DNA of 64,000 nt, taken from NCBI GenBank assembly GCA_964016985.1, contig OZ024836.1, positions 40,792,803 to 40,856,802 on the forward strand, written 5' to 3'. Positions within the stretch are counted from its first letter, which is position 1. Each line of letters starts with the position of its first letter. The position numbers and the translations under genes were made by a program. Under the pieces are notes generated by a model. That model saw only the letters and a list, made by a program, of their open reading frames with translations, made no database searches and had not been told where the DNA came from. The stretch comes from Anodontia alba. Its lineage: Eukaryota; Mollusca; Bivalvia; Lucinida; Lucinidae. Positions 10,307 through 21,966 of the stretch are shown piece after piece.

Positions 10307-11670
10307 ACATTCGAAAAAACTTCATTGCTATAAACAGAAATACAACCCACAATGCTATATTTACGTCCCAAAACAACAACAACAACAACAAATCAAAACT
10401 GTTGACCAAGTTGTACCTTTGATGCTAGTATAGGGGTTTTAGGGATGTAGTATATTTGCCTTTCTAGTTCAAGGGGAATGGGATATTTGACCATATTTAC
10501 TACCAGGGATGTAGTATATTTGAAACCCAGTGGATATTTAAAAAACAAAAATAGAGATATAGCACGAGACATATAAAAGGGATATAGAATATTCGTCTGT
10601 TGACTTCCAGGGATACAAGATATTGATGAACCCCCCCCCCCTCCCCCTACACCCCACAACCACCACCACATCCGGATGTACATGCAATCTTGTAGAAAAT
10701 GCTGTGTTCCGGCTCAGTTCTTATCTGTACTTTTTCTTACGTTCCTACTGTAAACGTTCAGGGAAGAAAGACAAAAGTTGGCTTGCAGTTGGGCAAGGCC
10801 TGCTATCCTTGTAGCAGGAAAGGGTAGAGGGGAAATGTTTTTATTTCTTCTGTTTCTTCACTTTCATTCCTGTTCCTCTTTCTTCCCTGCTCCTCTCTTT
10901 CACCTCCTCTACTATCTCTTTTCTCGCTGTCGCTGGAAGACGACACAAAATGACCCACACGGGTTGACGTGTCGTTAAACCTCAATACAATCAATCATAT
11001 TGAACCGCCGCTATACCTCTAAGTAACGCGTTGAAAATCTGACATAATACAATAACGGTGAAATATTTGTTAACCCTTAAAATGCCAAACACATCCGCAC
11101 CAAGCAATTCTTGTGAAATGACAACTTATTTTAATTAGGGAAGTAAAAATAAATAAGTAAAATGTCGTCCTCTGCTGTTGTGACTGGCGCTTTAAAGGCT
11201 AACATAGCATTGTCTCTCATCAGGTGAGTAAATCGGTCAAACTTAAATTAAAATACATAAATTGAAAGACCCCCATTTTATTTATTTCTCTGCTGTCGTT
11301 ACCATAAAGTAATATATCTATGTGTGTCTTCTTCCATTTATTACAAGACAACTTTTGTGACTTCCTGTTTGCTTTCCTGTAACCAGATCCCTCTGAAGAG
11401 GGTCTACTTTAACTTTAAAGGGGAAAGAATTTGGGATAAATTAGTGTTGCCCAGCAATCGTGCTACGTTGTGAATTGCGTTACCCAGTTCTAACCGTAAG
11501 TACTCGGATATCTGGGATTCAAGGCCCACAGAACTCCGAGAAACAGTCCTTAGGATTCTGGTCAACACATCGGAATCCATTAAGAAAGTCCGTTGTGAGA
11601 GGGGAGTATTGATTATTTGTTGAAAATAAAAGTTGAAAATAAACAGGTTCATAAATAGAGAAATCCGCAT
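10307..11670. other. Anonymous DNA with short low-complexity tracts
   Basis: Holds a (CAA)n stretch near 10372-10393, a local reiteration of GGGATGTAGTATATTTG near 10441 and 10506, and a C-rich tract near 10630-10648. A minus-strand open frame at 11404-11691 ends in a 57-residue tail with plausible helical composition (MDSDVLTRILRTVSR..), but I recognise no family and do not call it. Confidence 0.45.
10945..10992 (+). repeat. SINE 3'-tail fragment
   Basis: The segment TGACCCACACGGGTTGACG, then TCGTTAAACCTCAATACAATC, resembles the 3' end of the SINE at 33694-33996 (GACCCCATTGGGTTGACAG, then CCGTAAAACCTCAACACAAAC). Only this tail is visible. A shared tail is expected when SINEs are mobilised by the same LINE machinery. 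Confidence 0.5.
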
Positions 11671-12113
11671 TTCAAATACAGATATCTGCATTTAAATTAC
11701 AGATATCTGTAATTAAACTTAAATGCAGATATCTCTAATTGAAATGCAGATATCTGTATTTCAAATACAGATATCTACATTTATAGATTAAGTACAGATA
11801 TCTGTATTTGAAGTGCAGATATCTGTATTTGAAATACAGATATCTGTTTTCAAATATAGATGTCTGAGTTTCTAAAAAAATAAAGATATCTCTTTTTTCA
11901 ATACAGATATCTGTATTTGAAAAGCAGATATCTGTAATTCAAATGCAGGTATCTATAATTGAAATTCAGATATCTCTATTTAATATGGAAATATAGATAT
12001 CTACATTTCAAATAGAGATATCTCTATTTTAAATACAGATATATGCATTTAGATATAGATATCTGTATTTAAATGCAGATATCTCTATTTAAATACAGAT
12101 ATCTGCATTTTAA
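11671..12113. repeat. Array of GATATC-centred palindromes
   Basis: About 17 GATATC sites occur in roughly 440 bp, most inside a 20-bp palindromic unit close to AAATACAGATATCTGTATTT. Spacing is about 21-24 bp, with a few decayed units (GATGTC, GGTATC, GATATA). Every unit is self-complementary, so each strand can form many small hairpins. It sits immediately before the 121-bp satellite. Confidence 0.9.
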
Positions 12114-15100
12114 ACCGTCTGCCGGTTGTCCGACACCTTAAACACCCGGCAGCCGTGTGAATATTATAACAACAGCAACCCGTAACTATTAGCAGTTACC
12201 ACGAGAATTATCCCCCGAGCCGACTATTTGGATATACAAAAATAATCGGTAACGCATATAAATACCTCAACGTAAGAAGGATTGATTACAACCAGAGCAA
12301 CCCTTAACTATTATCAGTTACCACGAGAATCATCCCCCGTGCAACGCTTTGAACATACAAACTAACGGGTTACGCATATAAATACCTGAACGTAAGAAGC
12401 TTTGATTATAACCACAACAACCATTAACTTTAAGTAATTACACGAGTATTATTCTCCAATGCAACGGTTTGGTTTTACAAACGTATGGGTAACCTCAACA
12501 AAAGAAGCTTTGATTATAATCACAGTAACCCGTAGCTATTAGCAGTTTCCAGGATAATTATCCTTCGATGCAACGTTTTTGATATACAAACTTACGGATA
12601 ATGCATAAAAATACCTCAACGTAAGAAGTTTTCATTATAACCACAGCAAACCGTAACTATTAGCAGTTGCCACGAGAATTATTCACCGATACAACGCTTT
12701 TTATATACAAACTAACGGGTAACGCATAAAAATACCTCAACGTAAGAAGCCTTGATTATAACCACAGAAACCCAAAGCTATTCGGAGTTACTACGAGAAA
12801 TATCCTTCGATGCAACGCTGTGGATATACAAACTAACGAGTAGCGCATATAAATACCTGAACGTAAGAAGCTTTGGTTTTAACCACAGCAACCCGTAACT
12901 ACTAGCAGTTACCACGAGTATTATTCTCCAATGCAACGCTTTGGTTTTAAAATCCTGTTGGTAATGCATAAAAATACCTCAACATAAGAAGCTTTGATTA
13001 TAAACACAGCAACCCGTAACCATTAGCAGTTACCACGAGTGTTAGTCCCCGATGCAACGCTTTGGTTTTACAAATATATGGGTAAAGCCTATACATATCT
13101 CAATATCAGGAGCTTTAATTATAACCACAGCAGCTAGTAACGATGAGCTGCTGCCACGAGAATTATCCCCCGATGCAGCGCTTTGGATATACAAAATAAC
13201 CTGTAACGCATATAAATGTCTCTACGTAAGAAGCTTTGGTTATACCACAGCAACCCGAAACTTTTAGCAGTTACCACGAGTATTATTCTCCAATGCAACG
13301 GTCTGGTTTTACAAACTTATGGGTAACGCATAAAAATATCTCAACATAAGAAGCTTTGATTATAACCACAGTAACCCAGAACTATCAGCACTTACGACGA
13401 GAATTATCCTCAGATGCAAAGCTAGGGATATACAAACTAACGGGTAACGCATAAAAATACCTCAACGTAAGAAGCTTTGGTTATAACCACAGCAACCCGT
13501 AACTATTGGCAGTTACTACCGGTATTATTCTCCAATGCAACGCTTTTGTTTCGCAAACTTATTGGTAACGCCTAAAATACCTCTACATGAGAAGCTATGA
13601 TAATAACTACAGCTACCCGTAACTATTAGCAGTTATCACGAGTGTTATTCTCCATTTCGACGTTTTGGTTTTACAAACTTATGGGTAAAGCCAATAAAAA
13701 CATGAACATAAGAAGCTTTAGTTATAACCAAAGCAACCCGTACCTATTAGCAGTTACCACGACTATTATTCTCCAATACAACGCTTTGGTTTTACAAACT
13801 TATTGGTAATGCATATAAATACCTCAACGTAAGAAGCTTTAGTTATAACCTCAGCAACCCGAAACTATTAGCAATTGCCACGAGGATTTTCCCCGATGCA
13901 ACGCTTTGGATTTACAAACTTCCGCTTTGGTTTTACAAACTTATTGGTAATGCATAAAAATTCCTCAACGTAAGAAGCTTTTATTATAACCAAAGAAATC
14001 CGTAACTATTAGCAGTTACCACGAGTGTTATTCCCAATGCAACGCTTTGGTTTTACAAATATATGGGTAATGTATATACATACCTCAACATAAGAAGCTT
14101 TAGTTATAACCATAGCAGCCCGTAACTATTAGCAGTTGCCACGATAATTATCCCCCGATGCAATGTTTTGGATATACAAAATGACCGGTAACGCATATAA
14201 ATAAACCACAGAAACCCGTAACTATTAGTAGTTACCACGAGTGTTATTCCCGATGCAACGCTTTGGTTTTACAAATATATGGGTAATGTATATACATACA
14301 TGTACCTCAACATAAGAAGCTTTAGTTATAACCACAGCCACCCGTAGCTATTAGCAGTTACCACGAGTATTATTCTTCAATGCAACGGTTTGGTTTTACA
14401 AACTTATGGGTGTCGCCTAAAAATACCTCAACATAAGAAGCTTTTAGTTACCCGTAACTATTAGCAGTTACCACGAGAATTATCTTCCGATGCAAAGCTT
14501 TGGAGATACAAACTAACGGGTAGCGCGTATCAATACCTCAACGTAAGAAGCTTTGGTTATAACCACAGCAACCCGTAACTATTAGCAGTTACCATGAATA
14601 TTATTCTCCAATGCAACGTTTTGGTTTTACAAACTTATTGGTAACGCCTAAAAATACCTCAACATAAGAATCTTTGATTATAACCACAGCAACCCGTAAC
14701 CGTTAGCAGTTACCACGAGTGTTATTTTCCATTGCAACGCTTTGGTTTTACAAACCAATTGGTAAATCCTATACATACCTCAACATAAGAAGCTTTAGTT
14801 ATAACAACAGCAACCCGTAACTATTAGCAGTTGACACGAGAATTATCACCTGAGCCAACGCTTTGGACATACAAACTAACGGGTAACTTACTGATAATGC
14901 ATAAAAATACCTCAACGTAATAAGCTTTCATTATAACCACAGCAACCCGTTACTATTAGCAGTTGCCACGAATATTATTCTCCGATGCAACGCTTTTGAT
15001 AAACAACTAACGGGTAACGCATAAAAATACCTCAACGTAAGAAGCCTTGATTATAACCACAGAAACCCGTAGCTATTAGCAGTTACTACGAGAATTATCC

Positions 15101-16080
15101 TTCGATGCAACACTGTGGATATACAATCTAACGTGTAGCGCATATAAATACCTCAACGTAAGAAGCTTTGATTATAACCACAGCAACCCGTAACTATTAG
15201 CAGTTGCCACGAGAATTATCCCCTGAGCCAACGCTTTGGACATACAAACTAACGGGTAACACATATAATACCTCAACGTACGAGCTATGATTATAACCAC
15301 ATCAACCCTTAGCTTTGAGCAGTTACACGAGTATTATTCTCGAATGCAACGGTTTGGTTTTACAAACGTATGGGTAACCTCAACATAAGAAGCTTTGATT
15401 AAAACCATAGTAACTCGTAGCTATTAGCAGTTGCCACGTGTATTATTCTCCAATGCAACGCTTTTGATATACAAACTAACGAGTAGCGCATATAAATCCT
15501 TCAACGTAAGAAGCTTTGATTATAACCACAGCAACCCGTAACTATTAGCAGTTGCCACGAGAATTATCCTTCGATGCAACGCTTTGGATATACAAACTAA
15601 CGAGTAGCGCATATAAATCCCCACAGCAACCCGTAACTATTAGCAGTTGCCACGAGAATTGTCCTTCTATGCAACGCTGTGGATATACAAACACAAACTA
15701 ACGAGTATCGCATATAAATACCTCAACGTAAGAAGCTTTGATTATGACCACAGCAACCCGTAACTATTAGCAGTTATCATGAGTATTATTCTCCAATGCA
15801 ACACTTTGGTTTTACAAACTTATAGGTAACGCCTAAAAATACCTCAACATCAGAAGCTTTGATTATAACCAACACAATCCGTACATAATAACTGTTACCA
15901 CGAGAAATATCCTCCGATGCAACGCTTTTGATATACAAATTAACGGGTAACGCATATAAATACATCAACGTAACACAGCAACCCGTAGCTATTAGCAGTT
16001 TCCACGGAAAGTATTCTCCAGTGCAACGCTTTGGTTTTACAAACTTATAGGTAACGCCTATAAACTACTCAACATAAAGC
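12114..16080. repeat. ~121-bp satellite, about 32 units
   Basis: Each unit reads roughly AACCCGTAACTATTAGCAGT, then TACCACGAGTATTATTCTCC, AATGCAACGCTTTGG, a variable middle, AATACCTCAACGTAAGAAGC and TTTGATTATAACCACAGC. Two middle variants recur: GATATACAAACTAACGGGTAA followed by CGCATATAAAT, and TTTTACAAACTTATKGGTAA followed by CGCCTAAAAAT. They are interspersed rather than strictly alternating. Units vary by small deletions (for example near 12417 and 15340). Open frames here are short and follow the repeat. Confidence 0.92.
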
Positions 16081-17040
16081 AGTAGTATTCAAAAGAGTGT
16101 TCAAACATATATAAATACAAATGCGCAAGTCGCCACGCTTGTTGCTTATGATGCGTATAACATGACTAACGGACAGACGGACTAGCTCATGCACACCCTT
16201 ACCAAGAAAAGGAAGCCCTATAGCAACTTTAGTTAAATTCCGCCCAGTGGTTTGCGAGAAGATAGCATGACGGACAGGTTGACGGACGGCCAGACGGACG
16301 GTAAAATAATGTTTCTCTCGCACAACCTTACCATGAGAGGAAGTCATGTAGCAAGTTTAAGTTTAGGCGGAGATAGCGCCACGGACACATGAACAGACGC
16401 AAGACGCACGGAAAAATAAAGTTGCTCTCGCACACCCTTATCATGAGGGGAAGTCCTGAACCAAGTTCGGTTAAACTCCGCCCAGCGGTTTAGGATAAGA
16501 ATGTGCGACGGACAGGTGGATGGTCGGCTGACGCACGGAAAAATAATGTTCCTCTCGCAAACTCTTATCATGAGTAAATTCGATTAAACTCTTATCCTGT
16601 AGTAAATTCGATTAAACTCCGTCCGGCGGTTTAGCAGGCGATAACATTACGAAAACACACCTATTCAAATTTATAGAAAATTTCACCTCCAAAAGCTGAA
16701 AATTTTCAGATAAAAAACTCTGATATTTTTCATATTTCTGCTCAAAACATAGATTGTCGGTGCTCGTTAGAACCGCCTCACCGAGGCGGTTCTAACAAGT
16801 ACCCACAATCTATTTTTGAGCAGAAATAAGAAAAATAATGTATACCCCTGTAAACCCCAGTTTTATTTCATAAAAGTGGGGTTTAATGGGGTCAAAATTA
16901 TATAGGCATGTTTTCGTGATGACGTGACGTACGGAAGGACGGACGCGTGAATAAATAATATTATCTCGCACACCCTTACATGTGGCAATAGCGTGAAGGA
17001 CGGGCGCACGGACGGACGGTGGCGTTCACAATATCCTCAT
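16081..17040. repeat. ~130-bp GACGGACGG-type tandem array
   Basis: Three to five degenerate units share CTCGCACACCCTTA..ATGAGRGGAAGTC, TTAAACTCCGCCCAGCGGTTT and GACGGACRGNYGGACGG-like segments. The array is interrupted by P1 MITE copy B at 16645-16921 and resumes after it with GACGTACGGAAGGACGG. Overlapping minus-strand open frames (16069-16571) are repeat translations. Confidence 0.75.
16645..16921 (+). mobile_element. Palindromic MITE, family P1, copy B
   Basis: Starts CATTACGAAAACACACC and ends GCATGTTTTCGTGATG. The central palindrome spans about 16739-16822 and is centred on CCTCACCGAGG, slightly degraded (GTCGGTGCTCG on the left arm, ACAAGTACCCAC on the right). It is inserted in the ~130-bp array, so it is younger than that array's expansion. 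Confidence 0.85.
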
Positions 17041-17524
17041 CGCTGTTTTTTTTTTTTATATTTATTTTAAGTGTTCGGATAACAAACTTGTCAAACACCT
17101 ATTGAACAGTAACATTAGAAAAGGGCCATCATGACAGTGATCTGGGCAAACTAAAAACTATCTTTTACTGTGTAGCTACAGAAACGTTGACTACGGTAGA
17201 ATATGTTGAATAACAATTAAAATCCTTATCAGAATGTGCAGCTGTGCAGTCTGATCTGGGTCTTCCGTGCTGGCATAATACATGATCTTCCGTTCCTCAT
17301 AGTTTGACCTAATTGTCCTTTATCTGAGCCAGGTCAGGTCACTGTTTAATCTGACAGATTAAAGCTGGGTACCAGAAGCCTCACATCACCGGCTAGAGCA
17401 TGTTAAGCTATATTTATATATACATATCAAGTAGCATATAAGACTGACATATATACATATAAAATAAATAAATAATAAACTAAAATCTAAATAAAATATA
17501 TAAATAAATTAATAATGCGGAATA
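17041..17524. other. Anonymous AT-rich DNA
   Basis: No gene or repeat family is recognised. AT-rich runs occur near 17410-17515. Confidence 0.5.
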
Positions 17525-17958
17525 GCAATGACGCACGTTGTCTCAGAGGCATAAACAATTAATTTACTTAAGGTAGGGGTAGTCGAGGAATTTTACTTTA
17601 ATTCCACTTACATGTTTCATGTCTTGACTCCCTCAGCCTTGAGGTAATTGATACGGGTAAACAATCGTGTCCCGGATACTTTGAGAGGACGAGAGCTGGC
17701 TGTAGACTTTGCTAATATAACCGGGAACCAGGCTAGTAGGTTACAGTTGGGAACAAGTTTTCAAATTAACACAATATTAGACGGAATCGCCGCTGACCTA
17801 CGTTGTCTCAAAGGCAATAACTCAATTCACTTATTTAAGTCAGGGGTAGCCAAGGGATTCGCTTATATGCTTCATGTCTTGACTACCCCAGACTTGAGAT
17901 AATTACTTAAACACTCTTTTCCCGTGTACTTCGGGAGGACGAGAGCCGGCTGTTGATA
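17525..17958. repeat. Two-copy direct repeat, ~265-bp spacing
   Basis: The segment from ACGCACGTTGTCTCAGAGGC (17531) to GAGGACGAGAGCTGGCTGT (about 17704) recurs from CCTACGTTGTCTCAAAGGC (about 17798) to GAGGACGAGAGCCGGCTGT (about 17954), with moderate divergence. The open frame 17648-17902 (plus) spans both and is not supported as a gene. Confidence 0.65.
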
Positions 17959-18301
17959 TATATATCTGTACGTATGTCAAGCGACTAACTAGGAAATACG
18001 CTTAAATAGGAAAAAGTGGCGACTGTGTACTACACAGAACAGCGCTTATCTAGGAAAACTGATTTTTGCGCTTTTATTGGAAAAGAGATATCTACAATCA
18101 GCCTCGCTTTTCAGAAACATTCTTTTTTATCAAACTGCGCGTATACAGTCCGGCTCACAAGGGTCTGAGAGTGTGCAATATTTTCACAATGACCTTTCCA
18201 GAGCTATCTTGGTATCAATCATTACTAGCATAAGCCAGATTCCCATAATGGTCCAGTTGGCTGACATTGTTCAGCTGCAGATCGATTATCTGCTGATTGC
18301 A

Positions 18302-18488
18302 GGTTTTCATGAGAAAGAGCTTCCAGACCTCAGTTCCAGACTTCCTTGGCAAAGGCTGTCTGGTGAAAAAAGATGGCCACATTGAATATGACTTCGGGTC
18401 AGGTGCTCATTTTTCATCCATAGAGACTTTACCGGTGGTCTCTGAGATGGTAGAATCAAAGAAGAGAGGAAATGAGGATACTCCTTAG
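18302..18488 (+). CDS. Possible terminal coding exon, unrecognised
   Basis: An open stretch follows CTGATTGCAG, which looks like a splice acceptor. It reads VFMRKSFQTSVPDFLGKG, CLVKKDGHIEYDFGSG and a hydrophilic tail ending SKKRGNEDTP before TAG at 18486-18488. The same frame continues past the stop for 16 codons to a TAA, with a basic RRKRPLTSTPAKK segment, as if the TAG were a recent disruption or the true end. Composition is more protein-like than its surroundings. I do not recognise the family; it could be a last exon, a pseudogene fragment or chance. Confidence 0.22.
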
Positions 18489-18537
18489 GCTGGTGCCAGA
18501 AGGAAACGACCCTTAACATCAACACCTGCGAAGAAAT

Positions 18538-18540
18538 AAC

Positions 18541-18580
<40 letters not shown>

Positions 18581-18812
18581 CAACTTTATTTATAGAGGGT
18601 AACACATTTAGTTAACTAGTAATAATCTTCCATGTGGTCCTCTTTTTTTCCTGGATAGAAACCAGTTCTAAGCAATGTGGATAAAGTTTCTTGCTCAAGG
18701 AAACCAACACTTGATGTTAGTAGGGATCGAACCCGGTACCTCTCGATCTCGAGTCCGACGCTTTACCACTGCACCACAGCGCTCCACATACCACTGCACC
18801 ACAGCGCTCCAC
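18538..18812 (-). mobile_element. tRNA-derived SINE with (TAA)n tail, copy 1
   Basis: Read on the minus strand it starts GGAGCGCTGTGGTGCAGTGG, has a pol III A-box-like TGGTGCAGTGGTAAAGCG (18759-18776) and B box GGGTTCGATCCC (18723-18734), then a body with CTTGAGCAAGAAACTTTATCC and AAATGTGTTACCCTCTATAAA, ending in (ATT)n. The 5' end carries a ~25-bp local duplication (18788-18812). A second copy is at 56070-56275 on the plus strand. It is non-coding and would depend on LINE enzymes. Confidence 0.85.
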
Positions 18813-20130
18813 AAAACATCTAACTGTTAAAGACAGGCTAAAATGGAGAGAAACTAGCTCAAAGTTATCATTTGTGCCCCAACGACCCACAAGGTTAAGA
18901 AGAGAATGAAGTGAAGTAAAGTGGAGCAACTAGTATCTGGCTAGGAGAGAGAGAGACATTCAGAGTACATACATCAGTTTTAATGCTCAAATCTTGAAGA
19001 TAATGTACATCGATACAGTAAAACAAATGATGTTTTTTGTTGAGAATTTTACTTGTGATTGGGCAAAACAGAATTTGATCATTGGATTTCCGAAATTTGG
19101 GTAAAAAACTACTTATTCAAAGTCGTATGATGATTCTAGAAATGGTCATCAACAGACATCGTACTTAACATGTAACTGGCAATGCAGGCCAGAGCACGGA
19201 TGCATTTTTGTAAGGGTGGAGATTGGTGTTGATTTAGGATCCACTTAGTTGGGCAAGTTATTTCAAAATCATGGATTTTTTTTTCACCAGAACTGAGTTT
19301 ACACCCCTAAAGTTAGCCTCAAAATCCATTTTTTTTTTTTTTTTTTTTTTTTTGTTTTTTTGCTTTTTGATTATTTTTACTTTTTTTGTGGGGGAGGGAG
19401 GGGGCGAAGGGGGAAAGGGGTGGAGGGTGTTTTGTTTAAGCATTTTTGAAATTACCTAAAAGATGCACCCAATTAAAGATTCTGCACAGGCTTTTACGCT
19501 TTTACACAAGCTCATTTAAGCACAGTCAATACCCAAGGACCCTTTTGCATGGCACCTCTCAAAAGCGAATTGAAAATAATTTTATCATGCAAGGTATTTA
19601 CATTAATTAGTGTTCAGTATGTGCTGGCCTTTCTATAGCCTAGCTACTAGGCCAATATATAAGTATGTTTGTCACTTTTTGTTTACTTATAATTTTTTTT
19701 TTTCATTTACATTCTACTTTTTGATTCAATGTTTAGCTAGTCTATGGGTGAACTTTTCTTCTGTGGTTGTCTCTGAAATATTAGAAATCTAGATCATATT
19801 ATCTGTAGACTAGCCACAGAGCTCAATAAGCCAAAAAATATATATGTATATTTCTAAGCCTTGGGCAAGGCTAGCCTTTCTATTGAGTGTTTAATAGAAT
19901 TTGAGAGGTCATGTGGTTTTGCAGGTCTTGCAGTATTACATGCAATAGTCTGTTGCAAATATTATTGTGCATAGATTCGTATATATTAGCAATCCATACT
20001 TTAAAAAACTGCCCAGATATATACATGTCACATAAATTTCAGTAATCTAGTTGCATTTAACACTGAAGACTACAAACCCACCAAACGGAACCTTTTATTT
20101 TTTACTTTAAAGAGTAACAAGGGGAATTGA
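18813..20130. other. Anonymous DNA with poly-T tract
   Basis: A long T-rich tract at about 19330-19385 precedes a G-rich stretch. Open frames on both strands around 19258-19459 come from this low-complexity region. Nothing else is recognised. Confidence 0.5.
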
Positions 20131-20251
20131 CCATTTTATGCCTAGCATCCCAAAAAGGGGCATAGGCAAACAGTGCAGGCCCAAATCATATGCAGCAAAA
20201 TGTGACGTGTAATCACTGTTTGCATGAAAAAAAAAAAAAAAAAAAAAAAAA
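20131..20251. repeat. Decayed hairpin-element fragment and poly-A
   Basis: CCATTTTATGCCTAGC, then GGCAAACAGTGCAGGCCC and TCACTGTTTGCATG, resemble the TTAA-element hairpin family (compare 34156-34250 and 36379-36563). It is degenerate, and followed by a poly-A run at about 20228-20251. Confidence 0.5.
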
Positions 20252-20501
20252 TCTGCAGTTAATGATAAAATGACATTTTCCTTATTATCTTAGAAACAAA
20301 TAATGAAATTTTTGCAGACTAAAAATGGCATTTGTATTTTTATCTTGTACATAACTAATTCCATTTACATTTTAGGATAAAAAAGATATTTTTTTAAAAA
20401 AAAGCACGTATATGTATTTATGTAATAGCCACAGAATGGTTATTCTTTACCTCTGCACATGGCAATTTCAATGATTATTTGCCTTATGAATAATTGCATA
20501 C

Positions 20502-21966
20502 ATAGAGGATATTTACTCTTTTGCTGTGAATACCATAAATATTGTCATCGAGTGTAATGAAAAACATCAGTATTTTCACGAGTGCGAAGCGAAAATTTGA
20601 ATGTTTTCATTACACGAGATGAAAATTTTATGGTATTCACTGAAAAAGAGTAAATTTTCTTTTTATTTTATTTTTTACAGGCCACTGCACGTTTCTGACG
20701 TCATATCTAACGTCACCAAACAAAACATGAACGTCATGGCGTCGACGTTCAGTGCTTAACATGCGAAACGCTGGAGAGACAAAATCAAAAAGTTTCGGCA
20801 AATCAAAATAATATTGATACCAAAATGTTCCTTACATTCTAACTAAGAAAATGCATACCAACACTTGATACTTTAGTTAAGAAACAAAGAAGTTAGAGGT
20901 GTTCAAAAATCTGAAGTGGAGGTAAGAAGAAAACCGAAGTCGCCCAAAGCGAGGAGTGAAAATATAAATCGTATCAGTCACTATAGCGAAATGATACGAA
21001 ATCATTTCACTAGTGATTGATACCACTTTTATTTTCACCAGATATACATTGATTTCACCGCTGACAATAAAATAAATGTAACTGTGCAAATGTTTTAAGC
21101 AACATATTTTTCCACATTGCAGTGAATAGGATAAACATATGTATATACATGTAACTAAATACAGTGGAACCTCTACTAAGCAGCCACCCAAGGGAATGGT
21201 CAATTTTGGCTGCTTAATGGAGGTGGCTGCTCAGCAGAGGTTCTCACTCATGGGCAGTTTTGAGACAGCTGGAGGACTGATATAGCCCAAATGGTGGGCT
21301 GTTAGTGAAATACACAATATGATTATGATACTCATTCAGCATAGTGGTATCTATCTATATATATATTTATTTTATTGTCAGCGGTGAAATCAGTGTATAT
21401 CTGGTGAAAATAAAAGTGGTCTCAATCACTAGTGAATTGATATCTTATCATTTCACTATAGTGACTGATACGATTTATATTTTCACTCCTCGCTTTGGAC
21501 GACTTCACTTTTCTTCACTGTTTCAGAAGTCGATGTTACATCCACTTCAGATTTTTGAACAGCTCTAACTTCTTTGTTTCTGAACTAAACTATCAAGTGT
21601 TGGAATGCATTTTCTTAGTTAGAATGTAAGGAACATTTTGGTATCAAAATTATTCTGATTTGCCGAAACTTTTTTGTTTTTGTCTCTCCAGCGGTTCACA
21701 TGTTAAGCACTGGGCGTCGACGCCATGACGTTCTTGTTATGTTTGGTGACGTTATTTATGATGTCAGAAACGCGCATTGACGTGTAAACAATAAAATAAA
21801 AAGAAAATTTACTCTTTTTCAGTGAACACCAAAAACATTTTCATCTCGTGTAATGAAAACATTTACATTTTCACTCGTGCTTCGCACTCGTGAAAATACT
21901 GATGTTTTCATTACACTCGATGAAAATATTTTTGGTATTCACAGCAAAAGAGTAAATATCCTCTAT
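20502..21966. mobile_element. 1.46-kb foldback element with ~0.6-kb arms
   Basis: The left arm (about 20502-21078) and right arm (about 21358-21966) are reverse complements with small differences. The outer ends are ATAGAGGATATTTACTCTTT and its complement. Each arm carries its own terminal palindrome (about 20529-20641 on the left) around TATTTTCACGAGTGCGAAGCG, and a TGATTTCACCGCTGACAATA segment near the loop. The arms' open frames (20877-21203 minus, 21344-21568 plus) are mirror images with the same peptide, so they reflect the inverted repeat. No transposase motif is present. Confidence 0.85.
21161..21249. mobile_element. Small hairpin MITE in the foldback loop, Tigger/pogo-like ends
   Basis: CAGTGGAACCTCTACTAAGC (from 21162) faces an imperfect complement in GCTGCTCAGCAGAGGTTCTC (about 21227-21246). 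CAGTGGAACCTC-type ends are typical of pogo/Tigger elements. It sits in the ~280-bp loop between the foldback arms. Confidence 0.5.

Noticed and set aside
11404..11691. 95-codon minus-strand frame with a helical-looking C-terminal part
   Set aside because: No recognised family and the start is inside low-complexity AT sequence.
16069..16571. Two minus-strand frames with similar peptides
   Set aside because: They are translations of the ~130-bp tandem units.
20877..21568. Two similar open frames (20877-21203 minus and 21344-21568 plus) as a gene pair
   Set aside because: They are mirror readings of the arms of one foldback element.
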